Below, in pieces: positions 44,975 through 54,053 of a DNA stretch of 64,000 bases. Positions within the stretch are counted from its first letter, which is position 1; each line of letters starts with the position of its first letter. The stretch is from Lentibacillus halodurans (GTDB lineage Bacteria; Bacillota; Bacilli; Bacillales; Amphibacillaceae): positions 1 through 64,000 of the forward strand of contig NZ_FOJW01000005.1 in assembly GCF_900112045.1 (NCBI RefSeq), given 5' to 3'. The position numbers were made by a program, and so were the translations under genes. The notes below the pieces were generated by a model. That model ran no database searches. It saw nothing but the letters and a program-made list of their open reading frames with translations, and was not told where the DNA came from.

Positions 44975-47656
44975 ATGCAAAAGCACAATTGGAAAAGGAT
45001 TATTCCTTTCCTGTTGATTTTATCACTGTTTGCGCCTATGAATCTGTTAACCGGAATGGCCGCATCGAATGATGAAAGGGAGGGATATGTATCTGAAATT
45101 GCAAGCGGTCCATTAGCTGGTAAATCTTTTGACTATTTTTGGTCAGAACACTCAACACGCATCACTGATGCCGGTCCAATTGACGGTGAAGTTATTTACG
45201 TCGGTAAAGCGTGTGATGACAGCGATCAGGTACCTGAAGCGATGGATGAGGACGATGTAGCTTTAGTAGAACGTGGTGACTGCCTTTTTGTTGAGAAAAT
45301 AGACAATATAGAAGGAAACGGTTACTCAGCGGTACTGCTATTTAATGATCAGCGTACGGATGACGATGGTTGTGATGCTTTTCCGTCATCCATGTCCACC
45401 TCTGCATCAATTCCGATGTTAGCGATTTCTCGTACAGTCGGGTTGCAGTTGCTGGGTGAAACCGGATCAGAACCAGTGCCATGCCCGGATGGCCCCGAGA
45501 CGGAATCAGCGGTTGGAACTGTTGGTGAGAAAGTATTCATCCTAAACGAGTTTGACCCAAATTCAACTGAAACAGGTTTTGAACAACGTAATGGAAATGG
45601 CTGGACAGTACCTTCCGAGGAAGCGGCATTTCTGGAGACAGTTGCGGAAGAATCGGAAAGGGTCACTTACACTGAAGCTGGGACTTCGGTGGAGGGGCGT
45701 CCCATACACTTAGTACGTGTAGGATACCCTGTGCCGCCATCGGATGAAGAAATTGCAAATGGACGAAATATATTGATACAAGGCACACCACACGGTAATG
45801 AACCTGCAGGGCAGGAAATGGCATTGCAATTACTGCGGGATTTGGCTTTTACTGATGATTCGGAGTTGCTGGAACAGTTGAGCGAAACAACAATCCTGTT
45901 TATGCCAACACCAAATCCAGATGGAAGGGAAGCCAATCAAAGAGGAAACAGCTGGGGTGTCGATAACAATCGTGACCATCTTAACCTGGATACACCTGAA
46001 ATACAGACATTAGCTAAAGTCATGAATAAATTTAGTCCAGAGATTACGATTGATGCGCATGAGCGGCCAAGTGGTGCCAGTCCGGAAATGGAGATGGTAT
46101 GGCCGCGCAACCTTAATATTGATGGACCATTACGGGAACTTAGTAAAGAAATGGTGCAGGATTACTTGATGCCTGATGTTGAGGAAGCAGGTTTTACGAC
46201 AGGTATATATGGATCCCCAAATTCGAGCACGAACGGCAACGAGCGCGTACTGTCAAATATGCTCGGTTTACGGCACGGGATAGGCTTGATTACGGAATCA
46301 GCAGGCAGAGCAAAACCTGAAGACCGAGTAGAGATGCAGATGGAAACAGCATTATCAGTCATGCGGTTTTATCGCGAGCGTTTCGATGATGTAGTACAAG
46401 CTGTGACGGAAGCTCCAGAGCGGAAGGCAGCTGATGGCGCAAATCGGGAACCATTCTATCTCGATGGGGCAGATAACCGGGAGCCACCAGAGTGGGCAGT
46501 ATTAGACCCTGCTTCATGCGGCTACCTCATAAACAGTTCGCAGGAGGAGGAGATAAGCCGGCATATTGACTTATTCTCTTTACGGACGGAAGAGGTAAGT
46601 GGGAATGGGGTATTCGTTACGATGAACCAGTCTATGATGACGGTCATTCCATTATTGCTTGATGAACAGGCAAGATATAACGAGCTCAGCGGCCTGGCAC
46701 TGGAAGACTGTTCAAACCCAGGAGAACTGGAACCGCCGCTAGGAGCGCCAAGTTTAGCGAATTTGAGGATACTGGCTGACCGTTTTGCATCAGATGGGGA
46801 ATTTGCCAATGATGAAGCCGCTCGAGCTGTGACCCTTCATTTGACTGCAGTGAGCCAATTTGAGGAACAGGGCGAGACAGAAAAGGTCGTCAAACACCTG
46901 GATGGCTTATTGGAATTGCTTCAGCACCAAAGAGAAAATGAATTGATTACTGAGGAGGCTTATCACCTGATTGAACCACAGGCAGATAGTTATATGAAAG
47001 AGCTGCAATATGCTTTTTATCAAGGGTTCGTTGGCGACGACGGCAACAGCTGGGATTCATCAGATTTTGTGAATCTTGATTCCTGGCCGACAAATCCGGA
47101 CGGTGCAGTATATACGATCCAGGACAACACCGGTCAGATTGATCTTGATAACCGTCAGCAGGGCAATGGCAGTGCTTATGGACGTGTAACGCCGTACATG
47201 GAAGATACGGAAAACAGCGAGCTGCTGGTACGTTTCAAGGCTAATGAGATAGGTAATAATCAGCGGATGAGATTGTGGCTGCAATCGGATGCCTTTTCAC
47301 CGGGTAGTTCAATGCCTGTTAACGGCTATGGTGTTGAGCTGAATCTCAACACAAATGAACTGATTCTTCGGGGCAGATATGACAGCAGTTCCACTAATTT
47401 TGACCGGATTGATGCGAATATGTCAGATGAATGGCATTGGGTACGTTTGCGTAAACAGGATGACGAGCTGATGGTGCGCCTCTGGCATGATGATAGTGAT
47501 GAGCCCGCAGAATGGGATATGGTTCATACACTCTCTGCAGATGAACAATTGCCAAATCAATCTGGCAAAACGCTTTTAAGCGTCATTAACTTTGATTACG
47601 ACAGCAGCAATAGATTCAACTTCGACGAGATTATTGTGAGCGATTTGGATCAGTAA
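44975..47656 (+). CDS. Secreted PA domain - M14 carboxypeptidase - helical module - beta-sandwich protein
   Basis: 893 residues from ATG 44975, seven bases after AAGGAGG (ATG 44969 is too close). Signal peptide to about GMAA-30. A protease-associated domain (about 35-165) has VALVERGDCLFVEKI. M14 domain about 190-500: zinc site QGTPHGNEPAGQEM near 269, PTPNPDGREANQRGN, NNRDHLNLDTPE, TIDAHERPSG near 359, catalytic Glu in GLITESAGR near 438. Helical module about 595-675 (HLTAVSQFEEQGETEKVVKH). C-terminal beta-sandwich about 678-893, ending LLSVINFDYDSSNRFNFDEI. Here the helical module precedes the sandwich. Very close paralogue of the gene at 51686, which lacks the PA domain. Confidence 0.9.
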   Translation: MQKHNWKRIIPFLLILSLFAPMNLLTGMAASNDEREGYVSEIASGPLAGKSFDYFWSEHSTRITDAGPIDGEVIYVGKACDDSDQVPEAMDEDDVALVERGDCLFVEKIDNIEGNGYSAVLLFNDQRTDDDGCDAFPSSMSTSASIPMLAISRTVGLQLLGETGSEPVPCPDGPETESAVGTVGEKVFILNEFDPNSTETGFEQRNGNGWTVPSEEAAFLETVAEESERVTYTEAGTSVEGRPIHLVRVGYPVPPSDEEIANGRNILIQGTPHGNEPAGQEMALQLLRDLAFTDDSELLEQLSETTILFMPTPNPDGREANQRGNSWGVDNNRDHLNLDTPEIQTLAKVMNKFSPEITIDAHERPSGASPEMEMVWPRNLNIDGPLRELSKEMVQDYLMPDVEEAGFTTGIYGSPNSSTNGNERVLSNMLGLRHGIGLITESAGRAKPEDRVEMQMETALSVMRFYRERFDDVVQAVTEAPERKAADGANREPFYLDGADNREPPEWAVLDPASCGYLINSSQEEEISRHIDLFSLRTEEVSGNGVFVTMNQSMMTVIPLLLDEQARYNELSGLALEDCSNPGELEPPLGAPSLANLRILADRFASDGEFANDEAARAVTLHLTAVSQFEEQGETEKVVKHLDGLLELLQHQRENELITEEAYHLIEPQADSYMKELQYAFYQGFVGDDGNSWDSSDFVNLDSWPTNPDGAVYTIQDNTGQIDLDNRQQGNGSAYGRVTPYMEDTENSELLVRFKANEIGNNQRMRLWLQSDAFSPGSSMPVNGYGVELNLNTNELILRGRYDSSSTNFDRIDANMSDEWHWVRLRKQDDELMVRLWHDDSDEPAEWDMVHTLSADEQLPNQSGKTLLSVINFDYDSSNRFNFDEIIVSDLDQ

Positions 47657-47758
47657 CTAGGGTAGGGAGCAAGTTCCTGGTAATGCCTCTTTTTGATAGA
47701 GGGGCTCTCCCAATCTATCATGTCATCAATATAATCTTATTTGAGCAAAGGAGGGCAT

Positions 47759-49798
47759 ATGGTGGCAAAGTTGATGAAGCAAATGGCAATGGCAGGGGCA
47801 GTTATTGCGTGTGTAATGCTGTTGGGTTTTTCGGGGCAATGGTTAAATGGTCAAACGGAAGGTTCACGATTTGAAACGTTAGAAGAAGAAGTTCTAAGCA
47901 TAGTAGAAGAGGTCTCTGAAGAAGGCGATGTTTCCATCTTTATTGATACAAGTGAGGGTGAAATTGGAGTTAATGAAACGGAAGTTTATTCTGCTGCAAG
48001 CACGATAAAGGTGCCTATTCTTGTTGAAGCGATCAGACAAGCAGAACAAGGTAACCTGAATTTGGATGAAAAAATTGAGATTGATTCATCAGATATTGTT
48101 GGCGGCGGAGGGATTTTAAATGACCTATCGGAAAATCAGTCTATGACCCTGAGAGATCTATTGACGTTAATGATTATTGTTTCTGATAACTCAGCAACAA
48201 ACATGGTGATAGACAGGATAGGGATGGACTCAGTAAATGAGACTTGTATGGAAATGGGCTGCGAGCAAACAAAACTGCAAAGATATATGATGGATTTCAG
48301 TTCACCAGTTGACAATTTAACAAATGCAAAGGATATGGCGAGGATATTAAAAGCAATAGACGAAGCAAATATCGTTTCTCAGGAAGGGCGGAACGAAATT
48401 TTAAGAATAATGAGGGAGCAAAAATTGACGGCGGGACTGCCTGGTCATGCAACTGAAGTAACTTTCGCCAGTAAAGGCGGATCATTGTCAGGACCACCTC
48501 AGATAAGGCATGATGTGGCACACGTTACAGATGGGAATGAAACAGCATATGTAGCTGTATTGACTAGCGGGTTATCTAAACCGACTGCCAGAAAAGCTAT
48601 GAACAAGATTGGTGAAAAAATGGCAGATTATTTAGTCGCACCGCCACCGCCGTCGGAATCGGCACAATATGCGACTGATTTTACTGAATATGAAGCTGGT
48701 GAGCAGCCGGACGATTGGTCAATTCTATGGAGGGACAGCAGCTGGACAGTTTTGGATGATCCGCGTCGGCTGGAGCATTTGCCTGATGGCGGGCGCCGGG
48801 CATTGACGTGGGATAAGGTTGGCGAAGTTCGTGGCGATGTTGAAGTGGCCAGTGTAGCTCGTGCAAGTGGTGTCAATAACACGATGTTCCAACTCGGGTT
48901 CCACATGGGAGGTACAGCGGGCAATGAGGTTGGCTACTATCTTGATGTGCGAAGTCCAGATGCGAGTTCGTCTGCAAACCATGTACGAATCAATAGCTGG
49001 GATTCCGGCAAATTTGAACTGCTAGACAGTGCGAATTTGCCATTCACGGTAACCGAGAACACCTGGTACCAGATTGTGATGCAGCGTGAGGATGACACGA
49101 TACGAGCTAAAGTGTGGCCTTATGGTGAGTACGAGCCCAGTGATTGGCAGGTGGAAGTTACTGACGAGTCCTTCTATTGGGGTCGTGTTGGAGTTGGTCA
49201 TTTCAACTCAGGTACAATTAATGACTGGGCGTATGTCAGTGTAGGTACCGGTGGTGAGTCCGCACCGCGCGCACCAGAGGATCTGTTAGACCCGGAAGAT
49301 CCAGAAGTTGACAAAACAGCACTGCAGAACCGAGTGGATGAGATCATTGATGAGAATTTGAATGAAGCAAACTATACAGAAGCTAGCTGGCAAACCCTGC
49401 AAGATGCGTTGGAAGCGGCTGAAAATGTACTGAACGATTCTGATGTAACACAATCAGATGTCGATGAGGCATTGGCAGTATTGAATGAAGTGCGTGATGC
49501 GCTGGAAGAAGCAGAGCCGTCCAACACGAGCAGTATGATTACTAGTGTTGAGAGCTTCGCAGAGGAGGGTTCATTTGAGGATAACAGTACTGCGAGGTCA
49601 TTAATAACGCATTTGACAACAGTGAGTCGCTACGAAGAAAACGAGCAAGTAGAAAAAGTTATTAAACACATGGAAGGATTTAAGCAGCTGCTAAACTATC
49701 AAAAAGAAAATGAAATAGTTTCTGAGGAAGCATATAATACGCTTTATTCAGATGCGGAATCGTTAATTGAGAACTGGCAAAAAAATCTGGACCAGTAA
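47759..49798 (+). CDS. Secreted serine hydrolase (class A beta-lactamase fold) with LamG-like, FIVAR-like and helical modules
   Basis: 679 residues from ATG 47759 (AAAGGAGGG upstream; GTG 47762 also possible). An N-terminal hydrophobic signal or anchor (about 10-30). Catalytic motifs of penicillin-recognising serine enzymes: Ser81-Thr-Ile-Lys84, Ser142-Asp-Asn144, and Lys239-Gly-Gly. Then a beta-rich module (about 300-500) unlike the sandwich of its neighbours (ATDFTEYEAGEQPDDW, INDWAYVSVG); a three-helix FIVAR-type repeat (about 520-585, NEANYTEASWQTLQDALEAA); and the helical module (about 595-679, HLTTVSRYEENEQVEKVIKH). Possible roles are beta-lactamase, D,D-peptidase or D-amino acid amidase/esterase. 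The KGG and SDN boxes are closest to class A lactamases. Confidence 0.85.
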   Translation: MVAKLMKQMAMAGAVIACVMLLGFSGQWLNGQTEGSRFETLEEEVLSIVEEVSEEGDVSIFIDTSEGEIGVNETEVYSAASTIKVPILVEAIRQAEQGNLNLDEKIEIDSSDIVGGGGILNDLSENQSMTLRDLLTLMIIVSDNSATNMVIDRIGMDSVNETCMEMGCEQTKLQRYMMDFSSPVDNLTNAKDMARILKAIDEANIVSQEGRNEILRIMREQKLTAGLPGHATEVTFASKGGSLSGPPQIRHDVAHVTDGNETAYVAVLTSGLSKPTARKAMNKIGEKMADYLVAPPPPSESAQYATDFTEYEAGEQPDDWSILWRDSSWTVLDDPRRLEHLPDGGRRALTWDKVGEVRGDVEVASVARASGVNNTMFQLGFHMGGTAGNEVGYYLDVRSPDASSSANHVRINSWDSGKFELLDSANLPFTVTENTWYQIVMQREDDTIRAKVWPYGEYEPSDWQVEVTDESFYWGRVGVGHFNSGTINDWAYVSVGTGGESAPRAPEDLLDPEDPEVDKTALQNRVDEIIDENLNEANYTEASWQTLQDALEAAENVLNDSDVTQSDVDEALAVLNEVRDALEEAEPSNTSSMITSVESFAEEGSFEDNSTARSLITHLTTVSRYEENEQVEKVIKHMEGFKQLLNYQKENEIVSEEAYNTLYSDAESLIENWQKNLDQ

Positions 49799-49910
49799 CT
49801 AGAAATGCTACTAAGCCATTAAGGGATGTCCCCTTTATAGGAGATATTCCTAAAGATTCGTTATTTAAGCGCATACAATTGAAGAAATTTCATTTTCATA
49901 AAACTTGAAA

Positions 49911-49931
49911 GGGGGGCTTTTTATGAATTGA
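49911..49931 (+). other. Ribosome binding site followed by a two-codon reading frame
   Basis: AAAGGGGGG, a six-base spacer, then ATG AAT TGA (49923-49931), 83 bases before the next gene. Either the relic of a lost start or a minimal upstream frame. Confidence 0.4.
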
Positions 49932-50013
49932 ATACTTTCATGATGAATCTATCATTATATGAATGGAAGTATGTATCAGTAGAATTCCAAGTAATAAGGA
50001 GGAGGACGAGGTT

Positions 50014-51420
50014 ATGATGGAAAAAAATTTATTGAGAAAAGTTCTGCCTTTTCTGGCGACGTTATTAATGTTGTTGATCATAAGTCCGCATACTGTCCTG
50101 GCAGGTCAAGATGGAGCTGCCACGGATGATCGTTTTATGACCTATGAGGAACTGGTTGAAAACCTAAACCAAATTGAGGCTGAAAGTTCAGGTGAAGTTG
50201 AAGTTGACGTCATAGGACAATCACGCCAGGACCGTGAAGTCTATTCTGCCCGTGTAGGCTCGGGAGATGAAGTGTTGTTGATTAATGGAAATATACACGG
50301 TAACGAGAAGAGCGGTCCCGAGGCATTGCTGCAGATGCTCAATACGCTAGGAACTAGCGATAGCACTTTAGCTCAACAAGTTCGAGAAGGAGTTACAATA
50401 GTTGCGATCCCGCGACTTAACGTTGACGGTGCAGAGATAACACAACGGCAAAATATCTTCCCGTGGGACGACGTTATTTCAACTTACCCAAATCTCGAAG
50501 GTTCTGATTCGGCTTGGTACTATAGTGAGCGAAACGATGGCTTTGACATCAACCGAGACTTTAATCCCGATTTAAGCTACGAACCAGTACTGGAAGATCT
50601 GCCTGGAACAGGGGCTGACCCAGGATTTTTCTTGACAAACGAGTCACGCATGCTCAGGGACTTGTACCTGGATTTGAAGAACGAGTTTGGTAACGTGGAA
50701 GCCTTTGTGGATCTTCACCACATGGGCACCCCTAATCTCAATGAAACTGGTGAAGATGTTACGATAGCGATTGACTACCCTCCGTTAGGACCTGAAGACA
50801 GCACGAAGTATGATGAATGGCCAAATCTGGACCAAGAAGAGTCCCGGCGTTATGCATTGGCTGCTGCCCTTGGTGTGAAAGAATTCTCGGATAATGAAGA
50901 ACCTGGTGTAGCTCGCTATTTACACCCAGAGGAGCGTGATTTACCTGGCCAGGCTAGGTCTTCATTTGCTTTAAATGGAACCGCGACAGTCCTGTTTGAA
51001 ATGCCTGGGCAACAACCTGAATATGGTTATGATCAAGAATTGATAGATCGTGTAGAGAATGGCCTCTGGGGTATTGCTTCCCGTATGGCGGATAATTCTA
51101 TTGATAACCTTAACGGCGATGATTTCTTAAAATTGCCTAAATATTGGACTTCAAACATATCTGATGTGGAAACACTTGTTGAACGTTTTGCAAATGAGGG
51201 TGAGTTTGAGAGTGATGATGCCGTTCAGTCCTTAACAATGCAATTGACCGCTATAAGTCATTACGCAGAAAAAGAAGAAGCTAACAAAGTAGTTAAACAC
51301 ACGAAGAGTCTTAAATCTCTGCTTGATCATCAGAAAGAAGAAGAATTGATTTCTGAAAAGGCGTATGACAGACTCGCGGATGATGCTGACTATCTAATTG
51401 GTAAATGGCAGGAATCCTAA
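50014..51420 (+). CDS. Secreted M14 zinc carboxypeptidase with C-terminal helical module
   Basis: 468 residues from ATG 50014 (AAGGAGGAGG upstream; ATG 50017 also possible). Signal peptide to about TVLA-29. A compact M14 domain: zinc ligands in NGNIHGNEKSGPEA near 94, PRLNVDGAEITQRQN, GFDINRDFNPDLSY, FVDLHHMGTPN, and the catalytic-region Glu in VLFEMPGQQPEYGY near 330. The helical module (about 385-465) has QLTAISHYAEKEEANKVVKH. This is the smallest member of the cluster, with only a catalytic domain plus the module, and a different M14 subtype from the pair at 44975 and 51686. Confidence 0.88.
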   Translation: MMEKNLLRKVLPFLATLLMLLIISPHTVLAGQDGAATDDRFMTYEELVENLNQIEAESSGEVEVDVIGQSRQDREVYSARVGSGDEVLLINGNIHGNEKSGPEALLQMLNTLGTSDSTLAQQVREGVTIVAIPRLNVDGAEITQRQNIFPWDDVISTYPNLEGSDSAWYYSERNDGFDINRDFNPDLSYEPVLEDLPGTGADPGFFLTNESRMLRDLYLDLKNEFGNVEAFVDLHHMGTPNLNETGEDVTIAIDYPPLGPEDSTKYDEWPNLDQEESRRYALAAALGVKEFSDNEEPGVARYLHPEERDLPGQARSSFALNGTATVLFEMPGQQPEYGYDQELIDRVENGLWGIASRMADNSIDNLNGDDFLKLPKYWTSNISDVETLVERFANEGEFESDDAVQSLTMQLTAISHYAEKEEANKVVKHTKSLKSLLDHQKEEELISEKAYDRLADDADYLIGKWQES

Positions 51421-51473
51421 ATAGTATAAGCTCCTCTGATGCGGGCTGATAACCTATCCCAGGAGCTTAGAAT

Positions 51474-51590
51474 ATGAAACTATCAAGATGGTACCTAACC
51501 ATTATTAAAGAAGCGGTTACTGTGCTTACGACACATACTGATGACCTGCTGAAATGGCGGGACGCTAATAAATTTGTCCTCCCCTTTTAG
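51474..51590 (+). pseudogene. Remnant of a helical-module C-terminus (lost hydrolase gene)
   Basis: A 38-codon frame reads TIIKEAVTVLTTHTDDLLKW near its middle, matching the last helix of the shared module (for example ISEEAYNxLxxHADNLLExW) with a one-residue gap, then runs into unrelated codons and a stop. No catalytic part is left. The rest of the 51421-51685 gap shows nothing else except the next gene's ribosome binding site. Confidence 0.6.
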
Positions 51591-51685
51591 TAGAATCATG
51601 CACTTACTAGAAGGGGAGTGAATCTTATCCTTAAGAAAGTTTATAACTTCTATCGCCTAAAAATTAATAGGAGGGACGATTACTC

Positions 51686-53911
51686 ATGACCATTATAAAA
51701 AAGGGTTTGATACCTTTTATTATGGTAATGTCATTTCTCTTAGCTTTAAGTCCATTAAGTGTGTCTGCTGAGATCGGCAGTAAAACCTTAGATATGCCTG
51801 AAGAAACATTGACGACAGGGTTTGAGGACCGGGATGGTGACGGATGGACGACGCTTGAGGAGGAAGCAGCATTTTTGGAAGAACTGGCAGAGATGTCCGA
51901 TCGGGTTTCTTACACCCAAGTCGGAACATCGGTCGAGGGACGCCCAATCCGCTTAGTGCGGGTAGGATTCCCGGAACCGCCCTCTGATGAAGACATTGCG
52001 GCAGGAAACAACATTTTGATTATGGGAACGCCGCATGGAAATGAGCCTGCAGGACGTGAGATGACACTGGAGCTGATGAGGGATTTGGCATTCACAGAAA
52101 ATGATGAACTGATAGGGCAGCTGCGTGAGGCGACCATATTGTTTGTTCCAACACCAAACCCGGACGGCAGAGGTGCGAACACACGCGGAAATGCTTGGGG
52201 TGTTGACAATAACCGTGACCACCTCAATTTGGATACGCCGGAAATGGAGACGGTTGCAGATATTTTGAATGAATTTCAGCCGGATATTACGGTAGATGCC
52301 CATGAGCGGCCCAGTGCAACAGGAAATCCGGATATTGAAATGCTCTGGCCGCGCAATCTGAATGTGGATGAGGAATTGCGCGAGCTGAATAAAGAGCTGG
52401 TTCAGGACTATATGCGTCCGGATGTTGAGGAAGCTGGATTCTCAACGGGGTTGTATGGTTCCCCTGGAGGAGCTGGCGGCGGCGATGAACGGATTTTGCG
52501 GAACATGCTGGGCCTTCGGAATGGCCTTGGAATTTTAACGGAAAGCGCCGGCAGTCAAGAACCACTGGACAGGGTGGATATGCAAAGGGAAGCCGCTGAT
52601 TCGATACTACGATTCTACCGTGAGCGGTTTGATGATGTAACCGAACTCGTCGACGAAGCACCAGAGCGTCAGGCAGAAGTAGGATCAGATCCATCAGAGC
52701 CATTCTATCTCGATGGTGCAGATAACTGGGATCCGACAATTGTACTCGATCCAAAAGCTTGCGGCTACCTCATCAACAGTTCCCAAGCTAAGGAGATAAA
52801 CCGTCATATCGACTTGTTCTCACTGCAGACGGAACAGGTCAGTGAAAACGGCGTATTTGTTGCGATGAATCAGCCAATGATGACGGTGGTGCCGTTCTTG
52901 CTTGATGAACAGGCGAACTATAACGAAGTGAATGGTTTGCCGCTGGGTAATTGCTTGAATCCGGGTGAAGTGGAGCCGCCGCTTGGAGTACCAAGTTTGG
53001 CGAATTTGAAGATTCTCGCCGATCGTTTTGAAGCAGATGGGGAATTTGCGAATGATGAAGCTGCTCGTGCCGTAAACCTTCATTTGACGGCAGTAAGCCA
53101 ATTTGAAGAACAGGGTGAGACAGAAAAGGTCGTCAAACACCTGGATGGCTTATTGGATTTGCTGGAGCATCAAAGGGAAAATGAACTGCTTTCTGAGGAG
53201 GCTTATAACCTAATTGAGCCACAGGCCGACAGTTACATGAAAGATCTGCAGTATGCGTTTTATCAGGGTTTCGTTGAAGAAGATGGCAATAGCTGGGATT
53301 CATCAGATTTTGTGAATCTTCATTCCTGGCCGACAAACCCGGATGGTGCGACATACACGATCCAGGACAACACAGGGCAGGTTGACCTTGATAATCGTCA
53401 ACAGGGCAACGGCAGTGCTTTTGGTCGTATAACACCTGATATGGAAGAAACGGAAAACAGTGAGTTGCTGGTCCGTTTCAAGGCAGATGAAACAGGTAAT
53501 AATCAACGTTTGCGGTTGTGGCTTCAGTCTGATGCGTTTTCGTCCGGCAGTTCAATGCCAGTGAATGGCTATGGTATTGAAATGAATCTCAACACGGATG
53601 AGCTGATTCTCAGAGGTAGATATGACAGCAGCTCCACTAATTTTGATCGAATTGATGCAAATATGTCGGACGAATGGCATTGGGTACGGTTGCGTAAACA
53701 GGATGATGAGCTGAAGGTTCGCCTATGGAAAGACGATATGGAAGAACCTGATGATTGGGATATGGTTCACACGCTTTCGCCTGATGAATACTTGCCAAAT
53801 CATTCTGGCAGAGCGCTTTTAAGTGTCATTAACTTTGATTACGATAGCAGCAATATTTTCAACTTCGACGAGATTATTGTTGATGATCTGGATCAATCGA
53901 TTAATAATTAG
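51686..53911 (+). CDS. Secreted M14 carboxypeptidase - helical module - beta-sandwich protein
   Basis: 741 residues. Signal peptide to about SVSA-28; GGAGGG precedes the ATG. M14 domain about 45-345: MGTPHGNEPAGREM, PTPNPDGRGANTRGN, NNRDHLNLDTPEME, TVDAHERPSATG and catalytic Glu in GILTESAGSQE. Helical module about 440-520 (HLTAVSQFEEQGETEKVVKHLDGLLDLLEHQ), then beta-sandwich about 525-738 ending LLSVINFDYDSSNIFNFDEI. Nearly collinear with the protein at 44975 from its residue 190 onward, often identical over 15-20 residues, but without the PA domain: a recent duplication with domain gain or loss. Last member of the cluster; a terminator follows. Confidence 0.9.
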   Translation: MTIIKKGLIPFIMVMSFLLALSPLSVSAEIGSKTLDMPEETLTTGFEDRDGDGWTTLEEEAAFLEELAEMSDRVSYTQVGTSVEGRPIRLVRVGFPEPPSDEDIAAGNNILIMGTPHGNEPAGREMTLELMRDLAFTENDELIGQLREATILFVPTPNPDGRGANTRGNAWGVDNNRDHLNLDTPEMETVADILNEFQPDITVDAHERPSATGNPDIEMLWPRNLNVDEELRELNKELVQDYMRPDVEEAGFSTGLYGSPGGAGGGDERILRNMLGLRNGLGILTESAGSQEPLDRVDMQREAADSILRFYRERFDDVTELVDEAPERQAEVGSDPSEPFYLDGADNWDPTIVLDPKACGYLINSSQAKEINRHIDLFSLQTEQVSENGVFVAMNQPMMTVVPFLLDEQANYNEVNGLPLGNCLNPGEVEPPLGVPSLANLKILADRFEADGEFANDEAARAVNLHLTAVSQFEEQGETEKVVKHLDGLLDLLEHQRENELLSEEAYNLIEPQADSYMKDLQYAFYQGFVEEDGNSWDSSDFVNLHSWPTNPDGATYTIQDNTGQVDLDNRQQGNGSAFGRITPDMEETENSELLVRFKADETGNNQRLRLWLQSDAFSSGSSMPVNGYGIEMNLNTDELILRGRYDSSSTNFDRIDANMSDEWHWVRLRKQDDELKVRLWKDDMEEPDDWDMVHTLSPDEYLPNHSGRALLSVINFDYDSSNIFNFDEIIVDDLDQSINN

Positions 53912-53964
53912 GGATCTCTCAATCTATCATTGGTTTAATGTTTTGAAATCATGATAACGTAAGT

Positions 53965-54002
53965 AATCCCGTACCACTCTTTATGGTGATACGGGATTTT
54001 TT
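53965..54002 (+). terminator. Terminator at the end of the hydrolase cluster
   Basis: A stem of 9 plus 3 bp with a small bulge (AATCCCGTA with TACGGGATT), followed by six T, 54 bases after the last stop. Confidence 0.8.
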
Positions 54003-54053
54003 GGGCTCTATAATTGGAGACATCCAATGGGTTCAGGCCCTATAGCAACTGCT

